DNA of 64,000 bases from the NCBI RefSeq assembly GCF_015160875.1, contig NZ_CP063374.1, positions 1,178,001 through 1,242,000 of the forward strand, written 5' to 3'. Below the pieces are notes generated by a model that worked only from the letters and a program-made list of their open reading frames with translations, was not told where the DNA came from and did no database searches. The stretch is from Streptomyces chromofuscus (lineage in GTDB: Bacteria > Actinomycetota > Actinomycetes > Streptomycetales > Streptomycetaceae). This document shows positions 26,698 to 36,081 of the stretch, in pieces; within the stretch, counting starts at the first letter, position 1; each line of letters begins with the position of its first letter. Both the position numbers and the translations under genes were made by a program.

Positions 26698-26715
26698 GTG
26701 TGGCAATACCCACAC
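26698..26715. promoter_or_regulatory. Inverted repeat between bioF and bioB, candidate operator
   Basis: GTGTGGCAATACCCACAC, 6-bp arms with a 6-bp spacer, 67 bp upstream of the bioF start and 70 bp upstream of bioB. A shared site is expected because both units make biotin. It does not look like the E. coli BirA operator; the binding protein is unknown. Confidence 0.5.
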
Positions 26716-26785
26716 GTCGACGGCTCACGGTTGTGTGAAGTCTCCTCTTGGCCGAAGGCCGTCCGTTAGGACAGGATCAGCTTTC

Positions 26786-28009
26786 ATGGACCTGCTGAAC
26801 ACGCTGGTGGACAAAGGGCTTCGGCGCGAGACGCCGACCCGCGAGGAAGCACTGGCCGTCCTCGCCACTTCCGACGACGACGTACTCGATGTGGTGGCCG
26901 CGGCCGGCAAGGTGCGCCGCCACTGGTTCGGCCGACGGGTGAAGCTCAACTACCTCGTCAACCTCAAGTCGGGCCTGTGCCCGGAGGACTGCTCGTACTG
27001 CTCCCAACGGCTCGGCTCCAAGGCCGACATCCTCAAGTACACCTGGCTGAAGCCCGACGAGGCCTCCCGGGCCGCGGCCGCGGGGCTCGCGGGCGGCGCC
27101 AAGCGGGTCTGCCTGGTGGCCAGCGGACGCGGTCCGACGGACCGTGACGTGGACCGGGTCTCGGAGACCATCAAGACGATCAAGGAGCAGAACGAGGGCG
27201 TCGAGGTGTGCGCCTGCCTCGGGCTGCTCTCCGACGGGCAGGCGGAGCGGCTGCGCGAGGCCGGCGCGGACGCCTACAACCACAACCTCAACACGTCTGA
27301 GGGGACGTACGCGGACATCACGACCACCCACACCTACGCCGACCGGGTGGACACCGTGACCAAGGCGCACGCGGCCGGGCTGTCCGCCTGCTCCGGACTG
27401 ATCGCGGGCATGGGCGAGTCGGACGAGGACCTGGTCGACGTCGTCTTCGCGCTGCGCGAGCTGGACCCGGACTCGGTGCCGGTCAACTTCCTGATCCCGT
27501 TCGAGGGGACCCCGCTCGCCAAGGAGTGGCACCTCACCCCGCAGCGCTGTCTGCGGATCCTGGCGATGGTGCGGTTCGTGTGCCCGGACGTCGAGGTGCG
27601 CATCGCGGGCGGGCGCGAGGTCCATCTGCGCTCGATGCAGCCGCTCGCGCTGCACCTGGCCAACTCCATCTTTCTCGGCGACTACCTCACCAGCGAGGGG
27701 CAGGCGGGCAAGGCCGACCTGGAGATGATCGCCGACGCCGGGTTCGAGGTGGAGGGCACCGGCCAGGTGACACTGCCGGAGCACCGGGCGGGCGGCGGCT
27801 GCGGCTCGCACGAGGGCGCGGGGAACGCGGCGCACGCGATCGGCGCCGGGTGCGGGTCGCACGGGGGTGACGAGAGCGCCGGGTGCGGGTCGCACGCAGG
27901 CGGCGGCATTTGTGGTTCCGCTCCGGCCCCGCAGGCCGCCGAGCCGCGTACGGACCTGGTGGCCGTACGCCGTCGGGGAGCCGGAACGGATCTCGCGCCC
28001 AATGCCTGA
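26786..28009 (+). CDS. bioB: Biotin synthase with Cys/His-rich C-terminal tail
   Basis: A 407-residue radical SAM enzyme that inserts sulfur into dethiobiotin. The 4Fe-4S motif is CPEDCSYC (about 67-74), and residues contacting the auxiliary cluster lie in [21 protein letters not shown] and [11 protein letters not shown]. The core ends near residue 330; a tail of about 75 residues follows with three CGSH tetrapeptides (339-342, 356-359, 367-370) and a CGS at 376, set in Gly/Ala. The tail resembles a metal- or cluster-binding extension. The ATG at 26786 fits the family start; the stop overlaps bioA by 8 bp. Confidence 0.95.
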   Translation: MDLLNTLVDKGLRRETPTREEALAVLATSDDDVLDVVAAAGKVRRHWFGRRVKLNYLVNLKSGLCPEDCSYCSQRLGSKADILKYTWLKPDEASRAAAAGLAGGAKRVCLVASGRGPTDRDVDRVSETIKTIKEQNEGVEVCACLGLLSDGQAERLREAGADAYNHNLNTSEGTYADITTTHTYADRVDTVTKAHAAGLSACSGLIAGMGESDEDLVDVVFALRELDPDSVPVNFLIPFEGTPLAKEWHLTPQRCLRILAMVRFVCPDVEVRIAGGREVHLRSMQPLALHLANSIFLGDYLTSEGQAGKADLEMIADAGFEVEGTGQVTLPEHRAGGGCGSHEGAGNAAHAIGAGCGSHGGDESAGCGSHAGGGICGSAPAPQAAEPRTDLVAVRRRGAGTDLAPNA

Positions 28010-29282
28010 CCTGACCCTGGCCGAGCTGCTGGACATCGACCGGCGGCACGTCTGGCATCCGTACGGCCCCATGCCCGGCCGGCAGGAACCGCTCGTCGTG
28101 GAGTCGGCGAGCGGGGTCCGGCTGCGGCTCGCGGACGGCTCGGGCGAGCTGATCGACGGGATGTCGTCCTGGTGGTCGGCGATCCACGGCTACCACCACC
28201 CGGTGCTCGACGAGGCCGCGCACGAGCAGCTGGCGCGGATGAGCCACGTGATGTTCGGCGGACTCACGCACGAGCCCGCCGTGCGTCTCACGAAGCTCCT
28301 TGTCGACATGTCACCCGACGGACTGGAGCACGTGTTCCTCGCCGACTCCGGCTCGGTGTCGGTCGAGGTGGCGATCAAGATGTGCCTGCAGTACTGGCGT
28401 TCGCTCGGCCGGCCGCGGAAGCAGCGTCTGTTGACGTGGCGGGGCGGCTACCACGGCGACACCTGGATGCCGATGTCGGTGTGCGACCCCGAGGGCGGCA
28501 TGCACGAACTGTGGAGCGGCGCGCTGCCCCGGCAGGTGTTCGCGGGTCCGCCGCCGGCCGCGTACGAGGAGTCGTACGCCGCAGAGCTGCGCGAGCTGAT
28601 CGCGCGGCACGCCGACGAGCTGGCCGCCGTCGTCGTCGAGCCGGTGGTGCAGGGCGCGGGCGGGATGCGGTTCCACTCCCCCGCGTACCTGCGGGTGCTG
28701 CGCGAGGCGTGCGACGCCCACGACGTGCTGCTGGTCTTCGACGAGATCGCGACCGGCTTCGGGCGTACGGGCGCGCTGTTCGCGGCGGAGCACGCGGCGG
28801 TGACGCCGGACGTGATGTGCGTCGGCAAGGCGCTGACCGGCGGATACCTGACGATGGCGGCGACGCTGTGCACGACACGGGTGGCCGACGGCATCTCCCG
28901 CGGCGAGGTGCCGGTGCTGGCGCACGGGCCGACGTTCATGGGCAATCCGCTGGCGGCGGCCGTCGCCTGCGCCTCGATCGGGCTGCTGCTCGGCCAGGAC
29001 TGGCGCGCCGAGGTCAAGCGGATCGAGGCGGGACTGCGGGACGGGCTGGCACCGGCCGCGGACCTGCCGGGGGTACGGGACGTCCGGGTGCTGGGCGCCA
29101 TCGGCGTCGTCCAGCTCGACCACGAGGTCGACATGGCGGCGGCGACGCGGGCGGCGGTCCGCGAGGGCGTGTGGCTGCGGCCGTTCCGCGACCTCGTCTA
29201 CACCATGCCGCCCTACGTCACGGGCGACGCCGACCTGGCACGGATCGGGCGCGCGGTGTGCGCGGCCGCACGGGAGGGATGA
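28002..29282 (+). CDS. bioA: Adenosylmethionine-8-amino-7-oxononanoate aminotransferase
   Basis: A 426-residue class III PLP aminotransferase that uses S-adenosylmethionine as amino donor to make 7,8-diaminopelargonate. Signatures are [70 protein letters not shown] and [11 protein letters not shown] with the Schiff-base Lys. It starts 8 bp before the bioB stop and ends 1 bp before bioD, giving a tight bioBAD operon. Confidence 0.97.
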   Translation: MPDLTLAELLDIDRRHVWHPYGPMPGRQEPLVVESASGVRLRLADGSGELIDGMSSWWSAIHGYHHPVLDEAAHEQLARMSHVMFGGLTHEPAVRLTKLLVDMSPDGLEHVFLADSGSVSVEVAIKMCLQYWRSLGRPRKQRLLTWRGGYHGDTWMPMSVCDPEGGMHELWSGALPRQVFAGPPPAAYEESYAAELRELIARHADELAAVVVEPVVQGAGGMRFHSPAYLRVLREACDAHDVLLVFDEIATGFGRTGALFAAEHAAVTPDVMCVGKALTGGYLTMAATLCTTRVADGISRGEVPVLAHGPTFMGNPLAAAVACASIGLLLGQDWRAEVKRIEAGLRDGLAPAADLPGVRDVRVLGAIGVVQLDHEVDMAAATRAAVREGVWLRPFRDLVYTMPPYVTGDADLARIGRAVCAAAREG

Positions 29283-29283
29283 C

Positions 29284-30012
29284 ATGCCGATCCTGGTGAT
29301 CACGGGGACGGGCACGGAGGTCGGCAAAACGGTCACGACGGCCGCGGTCGCCGCGTCGGCGGTCGCGGCGGGTCGTACGGTCGCCGTCCTGAAGGCCGCA
29401 CAGACGGGCGTACGACCGGACGAGCGCGGGGACGCCCAGGAGGTCGCGCGACTGGCGGGTCCGGTCACGGCGACCGAACTCGCCCGCTACCCCGAGCCGT
29501 TGGCGCCGGGCACCGCGGCGCGGCGGGCCGGGCGGGCGCCGGTGCATCCGCACGACGTCGCCGAAGCCGCGGCGAAGCTGGCCACCGAGCACGAACTGGT
29601 GCTGGTGGAGGGCGCGGGCGGGCTGCTCGTGCGGTTCGACCCGGCGGGCGGCACGCTGGCGGACGCGGCCCGGCTGCTGGCGGCGCCGGTGCTCGTGGTG
29701 GCCGCGGCAGGGCTGGGGACGCTGAACGCCACGGAGCTGACGACGCGTGAGGTGCGTCGCCGGGACCTCGGCCTGGCGGGCGTGGTGATCGGCAGCTGGC
29801 CCTCCGAGCCCGACCTGGCCTCGCGCTGCAATCTCGCGGATCTGCCGGAGGCGGCGGACGCGCCGCTGCTGGGCGCCCTGCCGGCCGGGGCGGGGGCGCT
29901 GGCGCCGGAGGTCTTCCGCAGGGCCGCGCCCGGGTGGCTGGCGCCGCGGCTGGACGGGACGTGGGACGCGGAGGCGTTCCGGGTACGGGAGACGCCGCAG
30001 GCGTTCCGGTGA
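29284..30012 (+). CDS. bioD: Dethiobiotin synthetase
   Basis: A 242-residue ATP-dependent carboxylase that closes the ureido ring of dethiobiotin from 7,8-diaminopelargonate and CO2. The P-loop is [15 protein letters not shown] (about 7-21), AAQTGVRP contains the substrate-binding Lys region, and [13 protein letters not shown] is the second conserved loop. Last gene of bioBAD. No terminator hairpin is obvious in the 331 bp that follow. Confidence 0.95.
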   Translation: MPILVITGTGTEVGKTVTTAAVAASAVAAGRTVAVLKAAQTGVRPDERGDAQEVARLAGPVTATELARYPEPLAPGTAARRAGRAPVHPHDVAEAAAKLATEHELVLVEGAGGLLVRFDPAGGTLADAARLLAAPVLVVAAAGLGTLNATELTTREVRRRDLGLAGVVIGSWPSEPDLASRCNLADLPEAADAPLLGALPAGAGALAPEVFRRAAPGWLAPRLDGTWDAEAFRVRETPQAFR

Positions 30013-30343
30013 GGGACGGCTGACGGGGCGTCGTCGAGGCCCACGAGGTGTCGTCCGGCCGCCCGATCGGGCCGGGCGGGCGGGTGCGTGCGGCGGCGTG
30101 ACTGCCGTACGCCGGCCGCCCGATCCGCGCACGGCGGACGCGCCCGATCACCTGCCGACCGCCCCGCTCCGCCGAACGGCGCGCCCGATGCCGCAGGCGG
30201 CCGCCTCAGGCGCACCGGCGGGGACGACGGCCACCGTGTCCCCGGGCGGTGTGCGACTTCGCGGGGTGAGCGGCGAGCGGGGGTGCACGGGGCGCATCCG
30301 GGGGAGAATCCCCCGTAAGGCCCGTCCTGCCCGGGAGGTTTCC
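30013..30343 (+). other. Intergenic region without recognisable gene
   Basis: 331 bp between bioD and the methyltransferase gene. Reading frames are open but Arg/Pro-rich without ribosome sites or family features. I see no repeat or clear hairpin; a promoter for the downstream gene is expected here but was not identified. Confidence 0.4.
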
Positions 30344-31024
30344 ATGCCGCTGCGGTCCGCCGGTCCCGGCAAGGTGGCGCGGGATGCCGTGCACCACCCG
30401 CTGTTCGCCCGTTACTACGCCAGCCTCAGCGTGGCCGCCGAGACCCGGATGGGCATGGCCGGGGTGCGCGAGCGGCTGCTCGCCGGACTGTCCGGACGAG
30501 TGATCGAGATCGGCGCGGGCAACGGCCTGAACTTCTCGCACTACCCGCGCACGGTCGCGGAGGTCGTCGCCATCGAACCGGAGCGGGGTCTGCGGCAGCT
30601 GGCGGTGGAGGCCGCCCTGCGCGCCGACGTGCCCGTCGACGTGGTGCCGGGCGCGGCGGAGGCGCTGCCGGTCAAGAGCGAGGGCTTCGACGCCGTGGTG
30701 CTGTCGCTGGTGCTGTGCAGCGTGCGGGACGTGCCACGTGCCCTCGGCGAGGTGCGGCGCGTGCTGCGGCCCGGCGGTCAGGTGCGGTTCTTCGAGCACG
30801 GCCGGGGCGGTGGCCGCGCGATGGGCTTCACGCAGCGCGCGCTGGACCGCACGGTGTGGCCGGTGCTGAACGGCGGCTGCCATCTGTCCCGGGACCCGGT
30901 GGGCGCGTTCCGGGACGCGGGACTCGAACTGGGCCCGTACCGGCGGCTGCTGATGCCGGAGAAAGGACCCGTGCTGCCCACCTCCTTCTGCGTGCTCGGC
31001 ACCGCGTGGCGCCCGCCGCGGTAG
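30344..31024 (+). CDS. Class I SAM-dependent methyltransferase
   Basis: A 226-residue methyltransferase of the Methyltransf_11 type. Motif I is VIEIGAGNGLNFSHYP (about 51-66), motif II VVAIEPE, motif III DAVVLSLVLCSVRDVPRAL, followed by RRVLRPGGQVRFFEHGRG. The family includes small-molecule and lipid methyltransferases such as those acting on phosphatidylethanolamine or thiols, but the acceptor is unknown. GGGAGG lies 6 nt before the ATG at 30344. It stands alone, next to the decayed toxin-antitoxin pair. Confidence 0.88.
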   Translation: MPLRSAGPGKVARDAVHHPLFARYYASLSVAAETRMGMAGVRERLLAGLSGRVIEIGAGNGLNFSHYPRTVAEVVAIEPERGLRQLAVEAALRADVPVDVVPGAAEALPVKSEGFDAVVLSLVLCSVRDVPRALGEVRRVLRPGGQVRFFEHGRGGGRAMGFTQRALDRTVWPVLNGGCHLSRDPVGAFRDAGLELGPYRRLLMPEKGPVLPTSFCVLGTAWRPPR

Positions 31025-31032
31025 GCGGGCGC

Positions 31033-31407
31033 CTCTCAGGCTCCACTGGCGCGGCTCGCGCGCGATGTCGTGCACCGACGCCTCGCCGCTCTTGACCAGC
31101 CGGGCCAGGTCGCGTACCTGCTCGGGCGAGGTGACGACGTTGGCACCGCTCGCGACCAGGTAGGCGTACGCCACGGCGGAGGCGAACAGGGCGTTGGAGC
31201 GCTCCAGCGCGGGACGTGGATCAGCAGCTGGAGCAGGGCCGCGGCGCGGGCGTGCGGGGTGTCGTAGACAGGGACGTCGAATACGTGCTCCTGGTGGCGC
31301 GCGACGGCGGCGACGAGGGCGCCCCGGTCGGTGACCTGGGGGTCTCCCGGCGTCTTCTGCTAGGCGAGCATCAGCAGCCAGGCGAGGTCGATGGTCAGGT
31401 CGCCCAA
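31033..31407 (-). pseudogene. Decayed Fic-family toxin component
   Basis: The minus strand encodes a match to the actinobacterial toxin annotated as the Fic-family toxin of a toxin-antitoxin pair, in pieces: GDLTIDLAWLLMLA, then a TAG (31362-31360) where family members have Glu, then QKTPGDPQVTDRGALVAAV and VYDTPHARAAALLQLLIHVP, then a 1-base deletion near 31210, then ALERSNALFASAVAYAYLV, VVTSPEQVRDLARLVK and GEASVHDIA. A TTG at 31407 follows the antitoxin remnant by 5 nt. With one nonsense and one frameshift it cannot make the full toxin. The 3' boundary is approximate. Confidence 0.75.
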
Positions 31408-31412
31408 CGGAC

Positions 31413-31738
31413 TCAGCGGCGACCTTCGCTCGCGCGGCCGTCACGGCCGTCCTTCACACGCGCCGCGCCCACGCGGCCCTCGCTCGCCCGGCTCCCACTC
31501 GCCCGGCTTCCGCCCACCCGGCCCTCGTGGTCGGCGCCGAACTCCTCGGCGAAGACCGACTCGTACTGCTTCATGAAGTCGGCGGCGGCCCCACGAAGGT
31601 GTGGCCGACCTCGCCGGTGTCCTGCTTGACGAGTTCCTCGATGCAGCGGTTGACGCTCGTCCCGCGCGCGAGGACGCGTTCGCGGGCCGCGCGGGCGGTG
31701 TCCTCGTCGACGCGGACGCTCAACTGGGTCTTGGCCAT
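31413..31738 (-). pseudogene. Frameshifted antitoxin (ribbon-helix-helix type) of the decayed pair
   Basis: From the ATG at 31738 the product begins MAKTQLSVRVDEDTARAARE, a ribbon-helix-helix-like DNA-binding start, and continues to GEVGHTFV. There one base is missing (near 31596), so the frame runs into an early stop at 31571. In the shifted frame the expected tail continues (AAADFMKQYESVFAEEFGAD) to a TGA at 31413. The frame-corrected product would be about 109 residues. Loss of the toxin removes any need for an antitoxin, consistent with joint decay. Confidence 0.75.
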
Positions 31739-31961
31739 ACCTTGAGGCCAGCGCCGGAGTGCCAGCACGGCAAGGGCGCCCGCACGGCCGGTTGAGTGCC
31801 CCTTACAACAGACCCCTGCACCCGACCTGGGCAGGACACCGCCCGGGACCTCGGGGGGATACCGCGTGTGCCGCGTGTCACATTACTGTCGGCCCCAGCA
31901 CGAAGGCCGTCGGCCGGGAACGCGGGACGTCCACGAGCACGGAGCGACCAAGGAGGAACCC

Positions 31962-32804
31962 TTGTCCACACCTGCTGCGGAGCACGCACCCGGGGTCGCC
32001 CCGGCCGACGGGGTCGCGGCCCGCGCCCGCGGTCTCACCAAGGCGTACGGCTCGGGCGAGACGACGGTGCTCGCCCTGGACTCGGTGGACGTGGACATCG
32101 CGCGCGGGCGCTTCACCTCCGTGATGGGCCCGTCGGGATCCGGCAAGTCCACCCTCATGCACTGTCTGGCCGGGCTCGACACCGTGTCGTCGGGCCAGGT
32201 GTGGCTCGGTGACGTCGAGATCACCGGGCTGAAGGAGCGCGAGCTGACCCGGCTGCGCCGGGACCGGATCGGTTTCATGTTCCAGTCCTTCAACCTGATA
32301 CCGACGCTGAACGCGCTCGAGAACATCACGCTCCCCATGGACATCGCGGGCCGGAAGCCCGACCGGACGTGGCTCGACCAGGTCATCGACACCCTCGGGT
32401 TGAGGGACCGGCTCACGCACCGCCCGTCGCAGCTGTCCGGCGGGCAGCAGCAGCGTGTCGCCTGTGCCCGCGCCCTCGCCTCCCGCCCGGAGCTGATCTT
32501 CGCGGACGAGCCGACCGGCAACCTCGACTCGCGGGCCGGCCTGGAAGTCCTCGGCTTCCTGCGCGAGGCCGTCGACGCACTCGGGCAGACCGTCGTCATG
32601 GTCACCCACGACCCGGGCGCCGCCGCCCACTCCGACCTGGTGCTCTTCCTCGGCGACGGACGGATCGTCGACGAGATGCGGCAGCCGACGGCGGAGGCGG
32701 TGCTGGAGCGGATGCGCCTGTTCACCGGGGGCGCCCCCAGGACCGACGGGGCCGACGCGATCCGCCGCCGGCACGACGACGGCGTGACCGCTCAGGGAGA
32801 CTGA
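31962..32804 (+). CDS. ABC transporter ATP-binding protein (MacB/LolD type)
   Basis: A 280-residue ATPase. Walker A is MGPSGSGKST, the Q-loop FMFQSFNLIPTLNALENI, the signature LSGGQQQRVACARAL, Walker B LIFADEPTGNLDS and the switch His in VMVTHDPGAAAH. The TTG at 31962 is chosen because AAGGAGG lies upstream and the preceding frame is foreign to the family. It pairs with the FtsX-like permease 4 bp downstream. Such pairs export lipoproteins, peptides or antibiotics, or act as mechanotransmitters; the substrate here is unknown. Confidence 0.93.
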   Translation: MSTPAAEHAPGVAPADGVAARARGLTKAYGSGETTVLALDSVDVDIARGRFTSVMGPSGSGKSTLMHCLAGLDTVSSGQVWLGDVEITGLKERELTRLRRDRIGFMFQSFNLIPTLNALENITLPMDIAGRKPDRTWLDQVIDTLGLRDRLTHRPSQLSGGQQQRVACARALASRPELIFADEPTGNLDSRAGLEVLGFLREAVDALGQTVVMVTHDPGAAAHSDLVLFLGDGRIVDEMRQPTAEAVLERMRLFTGGAPRTDGADAIRRRHDDGVTAQGD

Positions 32805-32808
32805 ACCC

Positions 32809-35376
32809 GTGCTGAAGGCGACGCTCAGAAGCTTTCTCGCCCACAAAGGGCGGCTGCTCCTCTCGGCGCTGGCCGTGCTGCTGTCCGTCGCGTTCGTGGC
32901 GGGCAGCCTGATCTTCTCCGACACCGTCGGCCGGACCTTCGACCGGCTCTTCGCGTCGACCGCGGCCGACGTCACCGTCAGCCCCAAGGAGAACCTCGAC
33001 GAGGCCATACCGTCCGGCGCGACGTCCACCCTGCCGGCGGATCTCGCCGAGCGGGTCGCCCGCGTCGACGGGGTGGCCGCCGCCCGCGCGGAGGTCGAGG
33101 TCCAGAACATCACCGTCGTCGACGAACGCAACGAGCCGGTCAGTCCGACGACCGGCGCCCCCACGCTCGGCAACGACTGGAACCCGACCGACCGCAGCCC
33201 CGTGGAGCTGACCTCGGGTCACGCCCCGCGCGGGCCCACCGAGGCCCTGATCGACTCCGAGACCGCCGAGCGCGCGAACGTACGGGTCGGGGACACCCTG
33301 ACGGTGATCGCCACGCCCGGCTCCTTCAAGGTCGAGGTCGTCGGCATCGTCACCTTCACCACCACCAACCCCGGCGCCGCCCTGCTCTACATGGACACGC
33401 CGACCGCGCGGACCAAGCTCCTCGGCGTCCCGGACGGCGCCACCTCCATCACCGTGGACGCGGCGCCGGGCGTCAGCGACGAGACGCTCAAGGAGCGCGT
33501 GGCGGACACGCTCGGCGGCGAACGCTACGACCTGCGCACCGCGGGCGAACAGGCGCAGTCGGACGTCGAACAGCTCGGCGGCTTCCTGGACGTCATCAAG
33601 TGGGTGATGCTCGGCTTCGCAGGGATCGCGGTGCTGGTGGGCGTGTTCCTGATCGTCAACACCTTCTCCATGCTGATCGCGCAGCGCACCCGCGAGCTGG
33701 GCCTGCTGCGCGCGCTGGGCGCCGACCGCCGGCAGGTCCGCCGCTCGGTGCTCACCGAGGCGCTGCTGCTCGGCCTGGTCGGCTCCACCCTGGGCCTGGC
33801 CGCCGGCATCGGACTCGCCGCCGGGCTGATCGGGCTGATGGGCGTGCTCGGCATGAACATCAAGTCCACCGAGATGGTCATCGGCTGGGCGACACCGGTC
33901 ACGGCGTACGCCGTCGGCGTCGGCGTCACCTTCGTCGCCGCGTACCTCCCGGCCCGCCGCGCCGCCGCCGTCTCGCCGATGGCGGCGCTCGCGGACGCGG
34001 AGGTCGCCGGAGTGGGCCGGCCCCTGAAGGTGCGCGCGGTCGTGGGCACGGTCGTCGCGGCGGCCGGCGTGGCGGCCCTGGTGGGGTGTGCGGTGTCGTC
34101 CGAGACGGCGTCGGCCGCGTCCCTGCTCGGCGTCGGCGTGGTCCTGACGCTGGTCGCGACCGTGATCGCGGGACCGCTGCTGGTACGGCCGGTGATCCGG
34201 GTGCTGGGCGGGTGGTTCCCGGCGCTGTTCGGCTCGATCGGCCGGATGAGCCAGCGCAACGCGCTGCGCAACCCGCGCCGTACGGGCGCCACCGCTGCCG
34301 CGCTCATGGTGGGGCTCGCGCTGGTCGGCGGGATGTCGGTGGCGAGCGCCTCGATGACGAAGTCGTTCGACGAGCAGATCGACCGGACGCTGGGCGCGGA
34401 CTTCGTGCTCCAGAACGCCAACTTCCTGCCCTTCCCGCGGGAGGTGACCGAACGGGTGCGGGACACCGAGGGCGTCGGCCTGGTCGTTCGCTCGCGGTTC
34501 GCGCCGATCGCGCTGACCCTGCCCGACAGCGACCGGGTCGAGACGACGGCCGCCGGCTACGACCCGCGGCTGGACGAGGTCGCGAACATCACCTACGCGC
34601 AAGGGGGCAGCGCCGCCGCGCTGGCCCCCGGGCGGATGGCGATGGACCTGGACTTCGCGCGGGAGCACGGTGTGCGGGTCGGCAGCGCGATCCCCGTCGA
34701 GTTCCAGGGCGGACGCCGGGCCGAACTGACCGTCGGCGCGCTCACCGACCAGGAGTCCTCCGACGGCTTCGGCATGCAGGGCGGGGTCTACTTCGGGCTC
34801 GCCACGCTGGAGCGCTACGCGCCGGGCGCCCAGGACTCCGCACTGTACGTCAACGGCGCGCCCGGCACCGGCGCGGACGACCTGCGCGCCGGCCTGGAGG
34901 GGACGCTGGAGACGTACCCGCAGGTGCAGGTGCGGGACCTGGCCGACTACAAGCAACTCGTCCACGAGCAGATAGCGGTGCTGCTCTACCTCGTGTACGC
35001 CCTGCTCGGGCTGGCGATCGTGATCGCGGTGCTGGGGGTGGTCAACACCCTCGCCCTGTCCGTCGTCGAGCGCACCCGGGAGATCGGGCTGCTGCGGGCC
35101 ATCGGGCTGGCCCGCAGGCAGCTGCGCCGGATGATCCGGCTGGAGTCGGTGGTGATCGCGGTGTTCGGCGCGGTGCTCGGGCTCGCGCTGGGCCTGGTGT
35201 GGGGTCTGTGCACCCAGCAGGTGCTGGCCCTGGAGGGCATGACCGCGCTGGCCGTCCCGTGGGGGACGATCGTCGCGGTCGTGCTCGGATCGGCGGTGGT
35301 CGGTGTCGTCGCGGCCCTGCTGCCGGCGCTGCGGGCGTCGCGGATGAACGTGCTGGCGGCGATCGCGCACGAGTGA
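32809..35376 (+). CDS. FtsX-like ABC transporter permease
   Basis: An 855-residue permease with an N-terminal helix (about 14-36, LLLSALAVLLSVAFVAGSL), a first extracytoplasmic MacB-type domain (about 40-255), a first FtsX core with three helices (about 260-395), a further helix pair, a second extracytoplasmic domain (about 515-715) and a last FtsX core (about 725-850; VNTLALSVVERTREIGLLRA). The duplicated FtsX architecture is typical of actinobacterial export permeases. The GTG at 32809 is 4 bp after the ATPase gene, so the two form one transporter. Confidence 0.93.
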   Translation: MLKATLRSFLAHKGRLLLSALAVLLSVAFVAGSLIFSDTVGRTFDRLFASTAADVTVSPKENLDEAIPSGATSTLPADLAERVARVDGVAAARAEVEVQNITVVDERNEPVSPTTGAPTLGNDWNPTDRSPVELTSGHAPRGPTEALIDSETAERANVRVGDTLTVIATPGSFKVEVVGIVTFTTTNPGAALLYMDTPTARTKLLGVPDGATSITVDAAPGVSDETLKERVADTLGGERYDLRTAGEQAQSDVEQLGGFLDVIKWVMLGFAGIAVLVGVFLIVNTFSMLIAQRTRELGLLRALGADRRQVRRSVLTEALLLGLVGSTLGLAAGIGLAAGLIGLMGVLGMNIKSTEMVIGWATPVTAYAVGVGVTFVAAYLPARRAAAVSPMAALADAEVAGVGRPLKVRAVVGTVVAAAGVAALVGCAVSSETASAASLLGVGVVLTLVATVIAGPLLVRPVIRVLGGWFPALFGSIGRMSQRNALRNPRRTGATAAALMVGLALVGGMSVASASMTKSFDEQIDRTLGADFVLQNANFLPFPREVTERVRDTEGVGLVVRSRFAPIALTLPDSDRVETTAAGYDPRLDEVANITYAQGGSAAALAPGRMAMDLDFAREHGVRVGSAIPVEFQGGRRAELTVGALTDQESSDGFGMQGGVYFGLATLERYAPGAQDSALYVNGAPGTGADDLRAGLEGTLETYPQVQVRDLADYKQLVHEQIAVLLYLVYALLGLAIVIAVLGVVNTLALSVVERTREIGLLRAIGLARRQLRRMIRLESVVIAVFGAVLGLALGLVWGLCTQQVLALEGMTALAVPWGTIVAVVLGSAVVGVVAALLPALRASRMNVLAAIAHE

Positions 35377-35501
35377 CCGGGGGCGTCGGGCCGGGCGTCC
35401 GACCGGGTGAGGGCGCATGCCTCCCTCGCGTGACCGGCGACGCCCGTCCGGATGCTGACATGCGCGGGCGGCGCGGTGTCGGCCGGTGAGGGGATCGCGG
35501 C

Positions 35502-36077
35502 GTGACCGAGCTGCGGATACGGGCCGCGACGCCCGACGACCTGGACACCGTGCTGGCCTTCTGGAGGACCGCCGCCGAGGGCACCAGCATCAGCGACGAC
35601 CGCGACGGCGTGGATCGGCTGGTCGCCCGCGACCCGCTGGCGCTGATCCTGGCCGAGCGGGAGGGCGAACTGGTCGGCACGGTGATCGCGGGCTTCGACG
35701 GCTGGCGCTGCCACCTCTACCGGCTCGCGGTGCACCCGCAGCACCGCCGCCAGGGCATCGGCGGCGCCCTGCTCGCCGCCGCGGAGGACCGTTTCGCACG
35801 ACTCGGCGGGCGTCGCGGGGACGCCACGGTGCTGACCCGGAACGTGACCGCGCAGCACGCCTGGCGTGCGGCGGGGTACTCGCCGCAGGAGCAGTGGCGG
35901 CGCTGGGTGAAGCCGCTGACCAACGCTCTTTGCCGATCCTTTACTCTGGAAGGGCAACCCGGTCCCCCAGGACACCGGCCCTCAGCGAAAGGTGTGAGCG
36001 TCCGCCCATGGGCGAGCCTCCCGGTACCGGACATCGAGCGATCCCTCCCGCACTGCCGGACCATGGGACGGGGGTGA
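35502..36077 (+). CDS. GNAT family N-acetyltransferase
   Basis: A 191-residue protein. The GNAT fold covers about 1-145: IRAATPDDLDTVLAFWR, LYRLAVHPQHRRQGIGGALL (acetyl-CoA-binding Q/RxxGxG/A loop) and NVTAQHAWRAAGYSPQ. Most relatives end shortly after WRRWVKPL; here the frame continues 45 residues (from about 146) over sequence that looks intergenic and stops 4 bp before the next gene. The GTG at 35502 has GAGGGG upstream. The acyl acceptor is unknown. The tail may come from loss of the original stop. Confidence 0.82.
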   Translation: MTELRIRAATPDDLDTVLAFWRTAAEGTSISDDRDGVDRLVARDPLALILAEREGELVGTVIAGFDGWRCHLYRLAVHPQHRRQGIGGALLAAAEDRFARLGGRRGDATVLTRNVTAQHAWRAAGYSPQEQWRRWVKPLTNALCRSFTLEGQPGPPGHRPSAKGVSVRPWASLPVPDIERSLPHCRTMGRG

Positions 36078-36081
36078 CCCG

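Noticed and set aside
32722..35418. An 898-codon minus-strand frame opposite the FtsX permease
   Set aside because: Typical antisense shadow of a GC-rich gene (His/Arg/Gln-rich, no domain), while the plus strand encodes a clear permease.
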